Assembly: GCA_045641505.1 (NCBI GenBank)
Contig: JAZUHB010000086.1
Coordinates: 1-18,982 of the forward strand
From: JAZQNF01 sp045641505
Lineage (GTDB): Bacteria; Bacillota; Clostridia; Lachnospirales; Bianqueaceae
DNA: 18,982 bases
Reading direction: 5' to 3'
The translations under genes and the position numbers were made by a program. Numbering within the stretch: position 1 is the first letter of the stretch; the number at the start of each line of letters is the position of its first letter. Positions 1 to 7,054 of the stretch are shown here, piece by piece. The notes beneath the pieces are model-generated. The model was not told the origin of the DNA and ran no database searches. It was given only the letters and a program-made list of their open reading frames with translations.

Positions 1-723
1 TACACCTCCGCCGACAGCGTGTTCCAGATCGCCGCGCACGAGTCGGTCGTCCCGCCGGAGCTTCTGTACGAATACTGCCGCATCGCCCGCAAGATCCTCG
101 TCGGCAAGCACGGCGCCGGCCGCGTCATCGCGCGTCCCTTCGAGGGCGAATGGCCCTTCAAGCGCACCTCCCGCCGTCACGATTTCTCGATCGTCCCGCC
201 GGCCGACACCATGCTGGACGCGATCTCCGGCGCAGGCAAAGAAGTCCTGTCCGTCGGCAAGATCAAGGACATCTTCGCCGGCAAGGGCATCACGGATTTC
301 GTCTACTCCGCCTCCAACGCAGACGGAATGGCCAAGACGCTCGAATATCAGAAGCGCGATTTCGAAGGCCTTTGCTTCGTCAATCTCGTCGAGTTCGACG
401 CGAACTTCGGCCATCGCCGCGACGTGGACGGCTACGCGAACGCTCTCAGCGAATTCGACGCGTGGCTGCCCTCCTTCACCGCCAACATGCAGGCGGACGA
501 TCTGCTGATCATCACTGCCGACCACGGCTGCGATCCCGCCTATTCGGGCACCGATCACACCCGCGAATATATCCCGATTCTGTTCTACGGTCCCGGCGTC
601 CGTCCCGGCGCGCTCGGCACGCTCACGACCTATGCGGATATCGCCGCCACCGTCACTGATTTGCTCGGTGTTCCGTACGAATGCGCCGGCCACAGCCTCC
701 GCGCCCAGCTCATCAAGGAGTAA
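1..723 (+). CDS. deoB: Phosphopentomutase, C-terminal part (5' truncated by window edge)
   Basis: Phosphopentomutase interconverts (deoxy)ribose-1-phosphate and the 5-phosphate, feeding nucleoside sugars into the pentose phosphate pathway. The reading frame is open from base 1 (YTSADSVFQIAAHE), so the first in-frame Met at base 19 is not the start. About 240 residues are visible of a family normally near 390, so roughly 150 N-terminal residues, including the catalytic Thr region, lie upstream. The alkaline-phosphatase-superfamily metal motifs are visible as TADHGCDP (bases ~517-540) followed by DHTREYIP. The frame ends three bases before the cdd start, and the cdd ribosome site AAGGAG lies inside its last codons, so the two are an operon. 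Identification is by family motifs and by the neighbours cdd and pdp. Confidence 0.95.
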   Translation, partial: YTSADSVFQIAAHESVVPPELLYEYCRIARKILVGKHGAGRVIARPFEGEWPFKRTSRRHDFSIVPPADTMLDAISGAGKEVLSVGKIKDIFAGKGITDFVYSASNADGMAKTLEYQKRDFEGLCFVNLVEFDANFGHRRDVDGYANALSEFDAWLPSFTANMQADDLLIITADHGCDPAYSGTDHTREYIPILFYGPGVRPGALGTLTTYADIAATVTDLLGVPYECAGHSLRAQLIKE

Positions 724-726
724 GCC

Positions 727-1176
727 ATGGCCCGTACCAAGAAAAATCCGGCTGTCACCGATGAACAGCTGATTGCCAAAGCCGTCGAGATGATGGGACG
801 CGCCTACGCGCCCTACTCGCATTTCCAGGTCGGCGCCGCCCTGCTCTGCGCGGACGGAACCGTCTTCGGCGGCTGCAACATCGAGAACTCCGCCTACGGC
901 CCCACCGTCTGCGCCGAGCGCACCGCGATCTTCAAGGCCGTCAGCGAGGGCTGCCGCGATTTCGTAAAAATCGCCATCGTCGGCGGCGAGAACGGGATCA
1001 TCCGCGGGATGGCCGCGCCCTGCGGCGTCTGCCGTCAGGTCATGACCGAGTTCTGCGACCCTGACGCCTTCACGATCCTCCTGGGCGACGTCGAGGGCTA
1101 TCAAAGCTATACACTGCGCGAGCTCCTGCCGCTGGGCTTCCGTCTCGCGGACGCAAGCGAGGGCCGTTATCTCTGA
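727..1176 (+). CDS. cdd: Cytidine deaminase
   Basis: This 149-residue protein is a homotetramer-type zinc cytidine deaminase that converts cytidine and deoxycytidine to uridine and deoxyuridine in the cytoplasm. The zinc and catalytic motifs are complete: CAE at residues 62-64 (zinc Cys, catalytic Glu64) and PCGVC at 98-102 (zinc Cys99 and Cys102). The substrate motif NIEN is at 51-54. The ATG at 727 follows AAGGAG at 715-720. The Lys-rich N-terminus (MARTKKNP) is slightly longer than in minimal 130-residue members. It sits between deoB and pdp, where it supplies uridine to the phosphorylase. Confidence 0.96.
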   Translation: MARTKKNPAVTDEQLIAKAVEMMGRAYAPYSHFQVGAALLCADGTVFGGCNIENSAYGPTVCAERTAIFKAVSEGCRDFVKIAIVGGENGIIRGMAAPCGVCRQVMTEFCDPDAFTILLGDVEGYQSYTLRELLPLGFRLADASEGRYL

Positions 1177-1192
1177 GAAAGGAACCCGTCCC

Positions 1193-2497
1193 ATGACGAT
1201 GTACGACATCATCCAGAAGAAAAAGGAAGGATCGGATCTCTCCCGCGAGGAAATCGAATATTTCATTCGCGAATACACCGCCGGACGCCTTCCCGACTAT
1301 CAGGCCTCCGCTTTCACGATGGCGGTCTGCTTCCGCGGCATGACCGACCGGGAGATGACTGACCTCACGCTCGCGATGCGGGATTCCGGCGACAAGGCGG
1401 ATCTCTCCTGCTTCGGCGGCCGCGCGGTCGACAAGCACTCCACCGGCGGCGTCGGCGACAAGACCTCGCTGATCGTCGGGCCGATCGTCGCCTCGCTCGG
1501 CTGCAAGCTCGCCAAAATGAGCGGCCGCGGCCTGGGGCACACCGGCGGCACCGTCGATAAGCTCGAGTCCATCCCCGGCTTCTGCACCTCGATGGACCCG
1601 GACGCGTTCCGTGCGCAGGTCGAGCAAATCGGCATCGCCATCGTCGGCCAGAGCGGCAACTTCGCGCCCGCCGATAAGAAGCTCTACGCGCTCCGCGACG
1701 TGACCGCGACCGTCGATTCCGTCCCGCTGATTGCCTCGAGCATCATGAGCAAGAAGCTGGCGGCCGGCGCGGACACCATCGTCCTCGATGTGAAATGCGG
1801 CTCCGGCGCGTTCATGAAAACGGAAGAGGAAGCCCGCGTGCTCGCCGAAAAGATGGTCATGATCGGCAAGAACGCCGGCCGGAACACCTCCGCCGTCATC
1901 ACGAACATGGACATCCCGCTGGGCCGCGCAATCGGCAACGCCCTCGAGGTAAAGGAAGCCTACGACGTGCTTTGCTGCCGCGACGACGCGCCCGATCTCC
2001 GCGAGGTCTGCCTCGCGCTTGCGAGCCGCATGGTCGCGCTCTGCTACGGGATGAGCGCCGAGGACGCCCGCGCGCATTGCGAGGACGCTCTCCGCATGGG
2101 CCTTGCCCTGATGAAGTTCAATGAATGGATCGAGGCCCAGGGCGGCGACGTTTCCGTGCTCGACGATCCCGATACCTTCTGCCCCGCGAAATACGTGTAT
2201 GAGCTGCCCGCGCCCCGCTCCGCCTATATCTCCGCGATGGACGCCGAAGAGATCGGCAAGGCCAGCGTCCACCTGGGCGCCGGACGGAAGACCAAGGAGG
2301 ACTCCATCGATTTCTCCGCAGGCATCGTCCTGACGAAAAAGACGGGCGATTTCGTCCGCGAAGGCGAGCCGCTCTGCGTGCTGTACTCCTCCGTGACGGA
2401 CGACTTCTCTGCCGCCGCGGCCCAGTATCTCGGCGCGCTTCGCTTCAGCGACAGGCTTCCCGAGCCTCAGCCGCTCATCTACGGAACGGTTTCGTGA
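1193..2497 (+). CDS. pdp: Pyrimidine-nucleoside phosphorylase
   Basis: This enzyme phosphorolytically cleaves uridine, thymidine and deoxyuridine to base plus (deoxy)ribose-1-phosphate. The 434 residues match the full length of the NP-II family. The phosphate-binding stretch DKHSTGGVGDKTSL is at residues 80-93, and the family signature SGRGLGHTGGTVDKLE at 110-125 is intact. A C-terminal PYNP_C domain occupies about 345-420. The start at 1193 is preferred over the ATG at 1199 because AAAGGAA at 1178-1184 lies at normal distance. Sixteen bases separate it from cdd. Its product is the substrate of DeoB, so the three genes form a salvage route. A thymidine-specific DeoA is the alternative name; the Gram-positive context favours broad PyNP. 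Confidence 0.95.
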   Translation: MTMYDIIQKKKEGSDLSREEIEYFIREYTAGRLPDYQASAFTMAVCFRGMTDREMTDLTLAMRDSGDKADLSCFGGRAVDKHSTGGVGDKTSLIVGPIVASLGCKLAKMSGRGLGHTGGTVDKLESIPGFCTSMDPDAFRAQVEQIGIAIVGQSGNFAPADKKLYALRDVTATVDSVPLIASSIMSKKLAAGADTIVLDVKCGSGAFMKTEEEARVLAEKMVMIGKNAGRNTSAVITNMDIPLGRAIGNALEVKEAYDVLCCRDDAPDLREVCLALASRMVALCYGMSAEDARAHCEDALRMGLALMKFNEWIEAQGGDVSVLDDPDTFCPAKYVYELPAPRSAYISAMDAEEIGKASVHLGAGRKTKEDSIDFSAGIVLTKKTGDFVREGEPLCVLYSSVTDDFSAAAAQYLGALRFSDRLPEPQPLIYGTVS

Positions 2498-2499
2498 AA

Positions 2500-2520
2500 A
2501 GCGCGCAAATTCGCGTTATT
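2500..2520 (+). terminator. Weak hairpin after pdp
   Basis: A 6-bp stem (AGCGCG with CGCGTT, one G-T pair) with a 6-base loop follows the pdp stop and leads into the T-rich stretch atttctctttgattt. It is a poor intrinsic terminator and overlaps the start of the next promoter region. It may only partly end the nucleoside operon. Confidence 0.35.
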
Positions 2521-2525
2521 TCTCT

Positions 2526-2554
2526 TTGATTTCATCATCCGCTTGTGCTATAAT
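2526..2554 (+). promoter_or_regulatory. Promoter of the small P-loop gene
   Basis: TTGATT at 2526-2531, 17-bp spacer, TATAAT at 2549-2554, with an extended -10 TG at 2546-2547. The transcript would start near 2561, giving a short leader with AGGAGG at 2575-2580 before the ATG at 2589. Confidence 0.8.
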
Positions 2555-2588
2555 CATCTAAACAATCCATTTTAGGAGGATTTTTGCC

Positions 2589-3002
2589 ATGATACAGTTG
2601 ATCGTAGGCCGCGAAGGGGCCGGTAAAACTCAGAACCTGGTCGGAAAAGCGAACGCTCTTGCCAAGACGACGGACGGCCATATCGTTTACGTCGATATGG
2701 ACCACAGCCAGATCTTCCGTCTGGACTACTCCATCCGCTTCATCGAATCTTCCGAGTATCCTCTCGATTCCAGCAGTGAATTCCTGGGTTTTGTCTGCGG
2801 CATCCTTGCGATGGACTACGACGTCAAAACCGTTTTCATCGACGGTCTGCTGAAGAACGCCAAGGCCAAGCCCTCCGAAGCCGGTGAGCTCCTCGCCAAG
2901 TTCGTCAAGGTCTCCGAAAGCTACGGCATCGATTTCGTGATCAGCATGTGCTGCGACCTGACCGACATCCCCGAGGAATACCACAAGTTCCTCATCGACT
3001 GA
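2589..3002 (+). CDS. Small P-loop NTPase-like protein, function unknown
   Basis: The 137-residue protein has a canonical Walker A, GREGAGKT, at residues 7-14 and a hydrophobic strand ending in Asp (KTVFID, about residues 80-85) that fits a Walker B. The chain then ends after about 50 more residues, with a Cys pair (SMCCD) near the C-terminus. It has no signal peptide, membrane segment or fused domain. It is far shorter than RecA, PilT or AAA proteins, though automated pipelines sometimes give such proteins names like PilT. A strong promoter, AGGAGG ribosome site and a following terminator make it a free-standing, well expressed gene. A nucleotide-binding role is inferred; no pathway can be assigned from its neighbours. 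Confidence 0.85.
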   Translation: MIQLIVGREGAGKTQNLVGKANALAKTTDGHIVYVDMDHSQIFRLDYSIRFIESSEYPLDSSSEFLGFVCGILAMDYDVKTVFIDGLLKNAKAKPSEAGELLAKFVKVSESYGIDFVISMCCDLTDIPEEYHKFLID

Positions 3003-3015
3003 TCCCATTTACAAG

Positions 3016-3046
3016 AAAAGCAGCCTCGAACGGGGCTGCTTTTTTC
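3016..3046 (+). terminator. Intrinsic terminator of the P-loop gene
   Basis: A 10-bp stem AAAAGCAGCC / GGCTGCTTTT (3016-3025 with 3034-3043), loop tcgaacgg, followed by T residues to 3045. It lies 13 bases after the stop codon. Confidence 0.9.
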
Positions 3047-3098
3047 ATGCAGTTCGGTGCGGCCGGAACACGCCAAAGCTCCACGGGCGCAAAATAAT

Positions 3099-3127
3099 AA
3101 GACCCGGCATACTCTGCCGGGTCTTTT
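3099..3127 (-). terminator. Intrinsic terminator downstream of tRNA-Val
   Basis: Perfect 11-bp stem AAGACCCGGCA / TGCCGGGTCTT (3099-3109 with 3115-3125) with a 5-base loop. It lies just beyond the tRNA 3' end at 3131 on the minus strand and leads into the T-rich TTATTATTTT. It also has T residues on the plus side, so it can work in both directions and back up the terminator at 3016-3046. Confidence 0.88.
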
Positions 3128-3130
3128 CAT

Positions 3131-3203
3131 AGGGATGAATGGGCTCGAACCATCGACCTCACGGATGTGAACCGTGCGCTCTGACCAGCTGAGCTACATC
3201 CCC
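3131..3203 (-). tRNA. tRNA-Val (anticodon CAC)
   Basis: Read on the minus strand, the 73-nt cloverleaf begins GGGGATG and ends CATCCCT plus discriminator A. The first pair (G1-U72) is a wobble. The anticodon stem CACGG/CCGTG holds the loop TTCACAT, giving anticodon CAC (codon GUG, valine). The T arm carries GGTTCGAGCC. CCA is not encoded. It lies between mscL and a terminator and has its own promoter overlapping the mscL stop codon. Confidence 0.93.
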
Positions 3204-3229
3204 ATAAAGCTGAATCAAATCAGCTTTAT
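3204..3229 (-). repeat. Perfect 10-bp inverted repeat abutting tRNA-Val
   Basis: ATAAAGCTGA (3204-3213) and TCAGCTTTAT (3220-3229) are exact complements around a 6-base loop. On the minus strand the 3' arm ends at the base directly before G1 of the tRNA. Transcripts reading through from mscL would carry the full hairpin. Transcripts from the tRNA promoter (start predicted near 3224) would keep only its inner 5 bp. It lacks a T-run, so it is not a standard terminator. Confidence 0.75.
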
Positions 3230-3230
3230 T

Positions 3231-3259
3231 ATATTATCTCACAACGACCGGAATGTCAA
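3231..3259 (-). promoter_or_regulatory. Promoter of tRNA-Val
   Basis: On the minus strand, TTGACA (3259-3254), 17-bp spacer and TAATAT (3236-3231). The TGA stop codon of mscL (3258-3256) is part of the -35 hexamer. Start is predicted near 3224, about 21 nt upstream of the tRNA. Confidence 0.82.
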
Positions 3260-3807
3260 GCCTGTTTTTCTCGGAGAAGATCGCGGATCTCGGCCAGAAT
3301 GGCGAGTTCAGCCTCATTCACGGCGGGCGCGGCAGGTGCTTCGGGCTCGGGCGCGGGCTCCTCGGCGGGAGCTTCGGGAGCGGCCTCTTCTTCCTTCTTG
3401 GTCAGCTTGTTCTTCAGCGCGTCGCCGGCGTCGCGGACTTTATTGATGCCCTTCACGACAAGGAAGATGACGAAGGCGATGATGAGGAAGTTCACGATCG
3501 CGGCAAGGAAGCTGCCGATCTTGACGGAGACAACGGTCTCCTCCTGACCGGGGAAGTCGATCGTCCAGGCAGAAAGACTGGAAACCGTGCCGGCCGTCAG
3601 CAGGCCCAGCAGGGGGTTGATGATGTCGTTCACCAGCGAGTTGATGATCGCGGTAAAGGCGCCGCCGACGACGACACCGACGGCCATGTCGACCACGTTG
3701 CCGCGGGTGATGAACGCCTTGAATTCCTGACCGAAGGTCTTGCCCTCCGCCTTTTTGGCGGCGCGGGCGGCTTTCTTCTCAGCCTTGGTAAGTTTTTCTT
3801 TGCTCAT
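3256..3807 (-). CDS. mscL: Large-conductance mechanosensitive channel MscL
   Basis: MscL forms a homopentameric membrane pore that opens under membrane tension to release solutes during hypo-osmotic shock. The family core FKAFITRGNVVDMAVGVVVGGAF spans residues 29-51, with TM1 about 38-62 and TM2 about 98-120. The protein is 183 residues against a usual 130-150. The extra length is a Lys/Ala-rich N-terminal extension of about 22 residues and a C-terminal Glu/Ala/Pro linker (about 139-162) before the conserved final helix (NEAELAILAEIRDLLREKQ). The ATG at 3807 follows AAAAGGAG. Upstream ATGs in this frame lie inside gpmI and lack ribosome sites. It starts 13 bases after gpmI ends, so it is co-transcribed with it. 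Confidence 0.95.
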   Translation of the reverse strand: MSKEKLTKAEKKAARAAKKAEGKTFGQEFKAFITRGNVVDMAVGVVVGGAFTAIINSLVNDIINPLLGLLTAGTVSSLSAWTIDFPGQEETVVSVKIGSFLAAIVNFLIIAFVIFLVVKGINKVRDAGDALKNKLTKKEEEAAPEAPAEEPAPEPEAPAAPAVNEAELAILAEIRDLLREKQA

Positions 3808-3820
3808 TGGTATTCTCCTT

Positions 3821-5395
3821 TTATTTGATGATGCTTTCGTTCCAGGATTCGAAGGGCTCGACGCCCAGGATCTTCGCGACGGTGGGCGCAACGTTCGACA
3901 GACCGAACTCGCCCTCCTTCACCTCGTACGCGGTGTTCTCATCGTAAATATAGAAGGGAACAGGGTTCAGGGAGTGCGCGGTGCGGACCGCGACGACACC
4001 CTTCTTGTTCTTCTCGAGCATCTCGTCGGCGTTGCCGTGGTCAGCGGTGATCAGCACCGTATAGCCGTGCTGCTTTGCGACGGGCAGGAGCCGCGCGAGC
4101 TGCAGATCCAGCGCGCCCATGGAAACGATGACGGCGTCGAGATTGCCGGTATGTCCGACCATGTCGCCGTTCGGGAAGTTCACGCGGACGAAATCATATT
4201 CCTCGGACGCGAGGACGTTCAGAAGCTCGTCCGTGATCTCAGCGCACTTCATCCAGGGGCGCTGCTCGAAGGGCACGAGGTCGGAGGGGATCTCCACGTA
4301 GGTTTCGAGCTCGTCGCTGAACTTGCCGCTCTTGTTGCCGTTCCAGAAATAGGTGACGTGGCCGTACTTCTGGGTCTCGGAGATCGCGTACTGCTTAAGG
4401 CCCGCGTTCACGAGCAGTTCGGACAGGGTGTCGCGGATCTCGGGCGGGTTGACCAGGAAGCGCTTGGGCAGCTTCAGGTCGCCGTCGTACTGCAGCATAC
4501 CGGCGTAGACGACGTCGGGACGCGCGCCGCGGTCGAAGCAGTCGAAGTCCTCGTTGTCGAAGGCCATGCTGATCTCGATGGCGCGGTCGCCGCGGAAGTT
4601 ATACAGGATGACGCTGTCACCGTCGCAGACGCGGCCGACAGGCGAGCCGTTCTCGGCGATGACGAAGGCGGGCAGATCCTGGTCGATGATGCCGGGAATC
4701 TCAGTCCGGTAGGTCTCGATGGCCTCGGCAGCGGATGCAAACGCTCTGCCCTCGCCCTTGACGTGGGTGTTCCAGCCGGCCTCGACCATGCCCCAGTTGG
4801 CCTGGTAGCGGTCCATCGTGATCTTCATGCGGCCCCCGCCGGAGGCGATGCGTCCGTCGAAGGAAGCGTCGTTGAGCTCAGCCAGCTTGTTCTCCAGCTG
4901 CTCCACGTAGGTCAGCGCGGAGGTAGCGGGCACGTCGCGGCCGTCCAGCAGCACGTGGACGCGGACCTTCTTCGCGCCCTCCTTCTTGGCCTCCTCCAGC
5001 ATGCAGAGCAGATGCCCGATGTTGGAGTGGACGTTGCCGTCGGAAAGGAGACCGAGGAAATGCAGGGTGGAGCCCTTGGCGATCACATTGCCGAGGCACT
5101 CTTTCCAGGCCTCGGAGCTGTAGATCTTGCCGCTCTCGATGGATTCGTTCACGAGCTTGGCGCCCTGGGAATATACCTGGCCGCAGCCGAGGGCATTGTG
5201 CCCGACCTCGGAGTTGCCCATGTCGTCATCGCTGGGGAGACCGACGGCGGTGCCGTGAGCCTTCAGGCGGGTGTTCGGGCAGTTCGCCTTCAGCCAGTCG
5301 AGGGTAGGCGTATCGGCCAGCGTGACCGCGTCGCCCAGACCCGTCTTGGAGATGCCGACACCGTCCATGACGATCAGAAGAACCTTCTTATCCAT
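3821..5395 (-). CDS. gpmI: 2,3-bisphosphoglycerate-independent phosphoglycerate mutase
   Basis: This cytoplasmic glycolytic enzyme interconverts 3- and 2-phosphoglycerate with two Mn ions and a phosphoserine intermediate. Its 524 residues fit the ~510-residue family. Visible motifs are MDGVG with metal Asp11, DMGNSEVGHNALG containing catalytic Ser62, LLDGRDVPATSA, FRGDRAIE, NFPNGDMVGHTGN, ITADHGNADEM and TAHSLNPVPF. The ATG lies one base after the TGA of rlmL (TGATATG), and its ribosome site AGAGG is within the end of rlmL, which suggests translational coupling. Placement with rlmL and mscL, rather than with the gap-pgk-tpi cluster, is an unusual setting for a glycolytic gene. It belongs to the same metalloenzyme superfamily as DeoB at the window start. 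Confidence 0.97.
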   Translation of the reverse strand: MDKKVLLIVMDGVGISKTGLGDAVTLADTPTLDWLKANCPNTRLKAHGTAVGLPSDDDMGNSEVGHNALGCGQVYSQGAKLVNESIESGKIYSSEAWKECLGNVIAKGSTLHFLGLLSDGNVHSNIGHLLCMLEEAKKEGAKKVRVHVLLDGRDVPATSALTYVEQLENKLAELNDASFDGRIASGGGRMKITMDRYQANWGMVEAGWNTHVKGEGRAFASAAEAIETYRTEIPGIIDQDLPAFVIAENGSPVGRVCDGDSVILYNFRGDRAIEISMAFDNEDFDCFDRGARPDVVYAGMLQYDGDLKLPKRFLVNPPEIRDTLSELLVNAGLKQYAISETQKYGHVTYFWNGNKSGKFSDELETYVEIPSDLVPFEQRPWMKCAEITDELLNVLASEEYDFVRVNFPNGDMVGHTGNLDAVIVSMGALDLQLARLLPVAKQHGYTVLITADHGNADEMLEKNKKGVVAVRTAHSLNPVPFYIYDENTAYEVKEGEFGLSNVAPTVAKILGVEPFESWNESIIK

Positions 5396-5396
5396 A

Positions 5397-6542
5397 TCAA
5401 TAACCTCTTTTCCCGGAATAATACATATATAACTGACACTTCAGCGTACCGTTGTAGAGCTTTCGTGTCTTGTCCGCTTTGCTGCCGAAGAGCTGCTCGA
5501 ACTTCTCGTCCGGCGAAATGATGTAGTAGGAGTAGCCCTCCTCCGGCGCGAAGACGACGCCGAGCTTCTTGTAGAGCTCCTCGGCGGTCTTCACATCGAG
5601 AAGCCGTTCTCCGTAGGGCGGATTGACCAGCACGATTCCCTTTTTGTTGCGCGAGAAATCGACGAAATTCGGCTTGAAGCGTACGACGTCCCGCTCCTGC
5701 ACGGAGATCATCTTGTCGACGTGCGCGAGCTTCGCGTTCTGCTTCGTAAGCTCCACGGCCTTCGGATCGATGTCCGACGCGAACGCGTAGAACGGGATCT
5801 CCTTCTTGATCGCGGCGAAGGCGCGGTCGCGCTCGTCGCGGAAGATACCGGCGGGCACGCAGCCCCACTTTTCGGCGCCGAAGGGACGGTTGAGTCCGGG
5901 CGCGATGTTCTTGGCCTTCATCGCGGCCTCGATGACGAGCGTGCCGGAACCGCACATCGGGTCGCAGACGAACGAATCGCTATGGACCCAGGCGAGCTCG
6001 GAAATGGCCGCCGCAAGCGTTTCGCGGATGGGCGCGTCGTTGGAGTCGGCCCGGTAGCCGCGCTTGTGGAGCGGATAGGAGCCGGTCGTGTCGAGCGTGA
6101 GCAGGACCTCGTCCTTGAAGATCCGGAATTTGATCGGCATCTCTGCACCGCTCTCCTCGAACCAGGAAGAGCCGTAATGCTCCTTCAGCCGTTCGACCAC
6201 GGCCTTCTTGATGATCCGCTGGCAGTCCGGAACGCTCCGGAGCGCGGAATCAAGAGAACGCCCCTGCACCGGGAAGGCGGCCTTCGGATCCAGGAACTCC
6301 TCCCACGGAACGGCCTTGGTGCCCTGGAAGAGCTCCTCGAAGCTCTTCGCCGTAAATTCATTCATCACCAGCTGCACCCGTTCGCCCAGGCGGCAGCCGA
6401 TGTTGGCGCGGGCCATGTCGGCCCAGCCTCCCTCGAAATAGACACGGCGGTCCAGCGCTTTCACGCCCTGAAAGCCGGCATATCTCAGTTCGTCGGCACA
6501 GAGGCCCTCGAGCCCCTGCAGCGTAGGGATCACAAATCTCAT
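5397..6542 (-). CDS. rlmL: THUMP-domain class I SAM-dependent RNA methyltransferase (RlmL/YpsC type)
   Basis: The family methylates guanine N2 in 23S rRNA (m2G2445 in E. coli, where this part is the N-terminal half of RlmKL). The 381-residue protein has a THUMP RNA-binding domain (about 45-155) and a Rossmann methyltransferase domain. Motif I is DPMCGSGTL (194-202), an acidic DIDP lies near 257-260, and the catalytic NPPY is at 307-310. ATG 6542 is chosen because GGAG (6552-6549) sits six bases upstream; the in-frame TTG at 6548 touches the ribosome site. It follows rnpB by 36 nt, an order also seen in Bacillus (rnpB-ypsC). The exact target base is inferred from the family only. Confidence 0.88.
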   Translation of the reverse strand: MRFVIPTLQGLEGLCADELRYAGFQGVKALDRRVYFEGGWADMARANIGCRLGERVQLVMNEFTAKSFEELFQGTKAVPWEEFLDPKAAFPVQGRSLDSALRSVPDCQRIIKKAVVERLKEHYGSSWFEESGAEMPIKFRIFKDEVLLTLDTTGSYPLHKRGYRADSNDAPIRETLAAAISELAWVHSDSFVCDPMCGSGTLVIEAAMKAKNIAPGLNRPFGAEKWGCVPAGIFRDERDRAFAAIKKEIPFYAFASDIDPKAVELTKQNAKLAHVDKMISVQERDVVRFKPNFVDFSRNKKGIVLVNPPYGERLLDVKTAEELYKKLGVVFAPEEGYSYYIISPDEKFEQLFGSKADKTRKLYNGTLKCQLYMYYSGKRGY

Positions 6543-6578
6543 GTTCAACTCCGACTCGTTTTCTTCATAATGATAAAT

Positions 6579-6921
6579 GCTTTTGAGTCCCCCCGTAAGC
6601 CGAGTTCTGTTCTAGACGGTCATCTATCTCGAACCGACGTTACCGCCGGTCTCAAGCGACCAACCCGAAGGCACGGCGAGCAGCCGTATCGCCCTCTGCG
6701 CGGTCTTGCTCCGGATGGGGTTTGCAGGGCCCCCCACGTCACCGCGGGGACGGTGAGCTCTTACCCCGCCTTTCCACCCTTACCGCGGATATCCGCGGCG
6801 GTATATTTCTGTTGCACTTTCCTCGATGTCGCCACCACTGGACGTTATCCAGCATCCTGCTCTGCGGAGCTCGGACTTTCCTCACGCGAAACGCGCGCGA
6901 CCGTCCGGGGAACTCAAAAGC
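6579..6921 (-). ncRNA. rnpB: RNase P RNA, class A
   Basis: On the minus strand, conserved bacterial RNase P RNA blocks are visible: GAGGAAAGTCCGAGCTCC near the 5' end, the block around GGTGGCGACATCGAGGAAAG, the AGTGCAACAGAAA element, and near the 3' end ACAGAACTCGGCTTACGG. The ends pair as a 15-bp P1: GCTTTTGAGTTCCCC (6921-6907) with the strand at 6593-6579, one G-U. The predicted transcription start from the promoter at 6928-6956 falls at about 6921, the first paired base, so the 5' end may need no trimming. At about 343 nt it is compact for class A. No terminator separates it from rlmL, 36 nt downstream. Confidence 0.95.
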
Positions 6922-6927
6922 CGATTC

Positions 6928-6956
6928 ATCGTAGCACAAAACGGGCCCTTCTTCAA
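6928..6956 (-). promoter_or_regulatory. Promoter of rnpB (and probably rlmL-gpmI-mscL)
   Basis: Minus strand TTGAAG (6956-6951), 17-bp spacer, TACGAT (6933-6928) with an extended -10 TG. The implied start at 6921 or 6922 coincides with the first base of the RNase P RNA P1 helix, which supports the call. Confidence 0.75.
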
Positions 6957-7019
6957 GAAGAAACTGCCGCTGTCCGGAACTTTCCCTGAAAAAACCTGAA
7001 AATTGGCAAAACAGACCGC

Positions 7020-7048
7020 TTGACAACTTTTCATCCGTTTGATAATAT
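7020..7048 (+). promoter_or_regulatory. Promoter of the structured leader RNA and potABCD
   Basis: TTGACA (7020-7025), 17-bp spacer, TAATAT (7043-7048). This is the same -35/-10/spacing combination as the tRNA-Val promoter. Start is predicted near 7055. It is divergent from the rnpB promoter, 63 bp away. Confidence 0.82.
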
Positions 7049-7054
7049 CAATCT

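Noticed and set aside
1070..2272. A 400-codon minus-strand open frame across pdp
   Set aside because: It is a shadow of pdp codon bias; the protein is low-complexity in His/Asp/Arg/Ala, with no recognisable domain or start signal.
3131..3203. Reading the tRNA at 3131-3203 as tRNA-His
   Set aside because: The plus strand shows GTG, but the gene is on the minus strand, where the 7-base loop TTCACAT gives anticodon CAC (valine).
3740..5521. A 593-codon open frame on the plus strand antisense to gpmI
   Set aside because: It mirrors gpmI codons in a GC-rich gene, is rich in Asp/Val/Leu/Gly without family motifs, and has no ribosome site. gpmI on the other strand has all catalytic motifs.
5721..6989. 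A 422-codon plus-strand frame across rlmL and rnpB
   Set aside because: It runs through the RNase P RNA and the antisense of a complete methyltransferase, and has no ribosome site.
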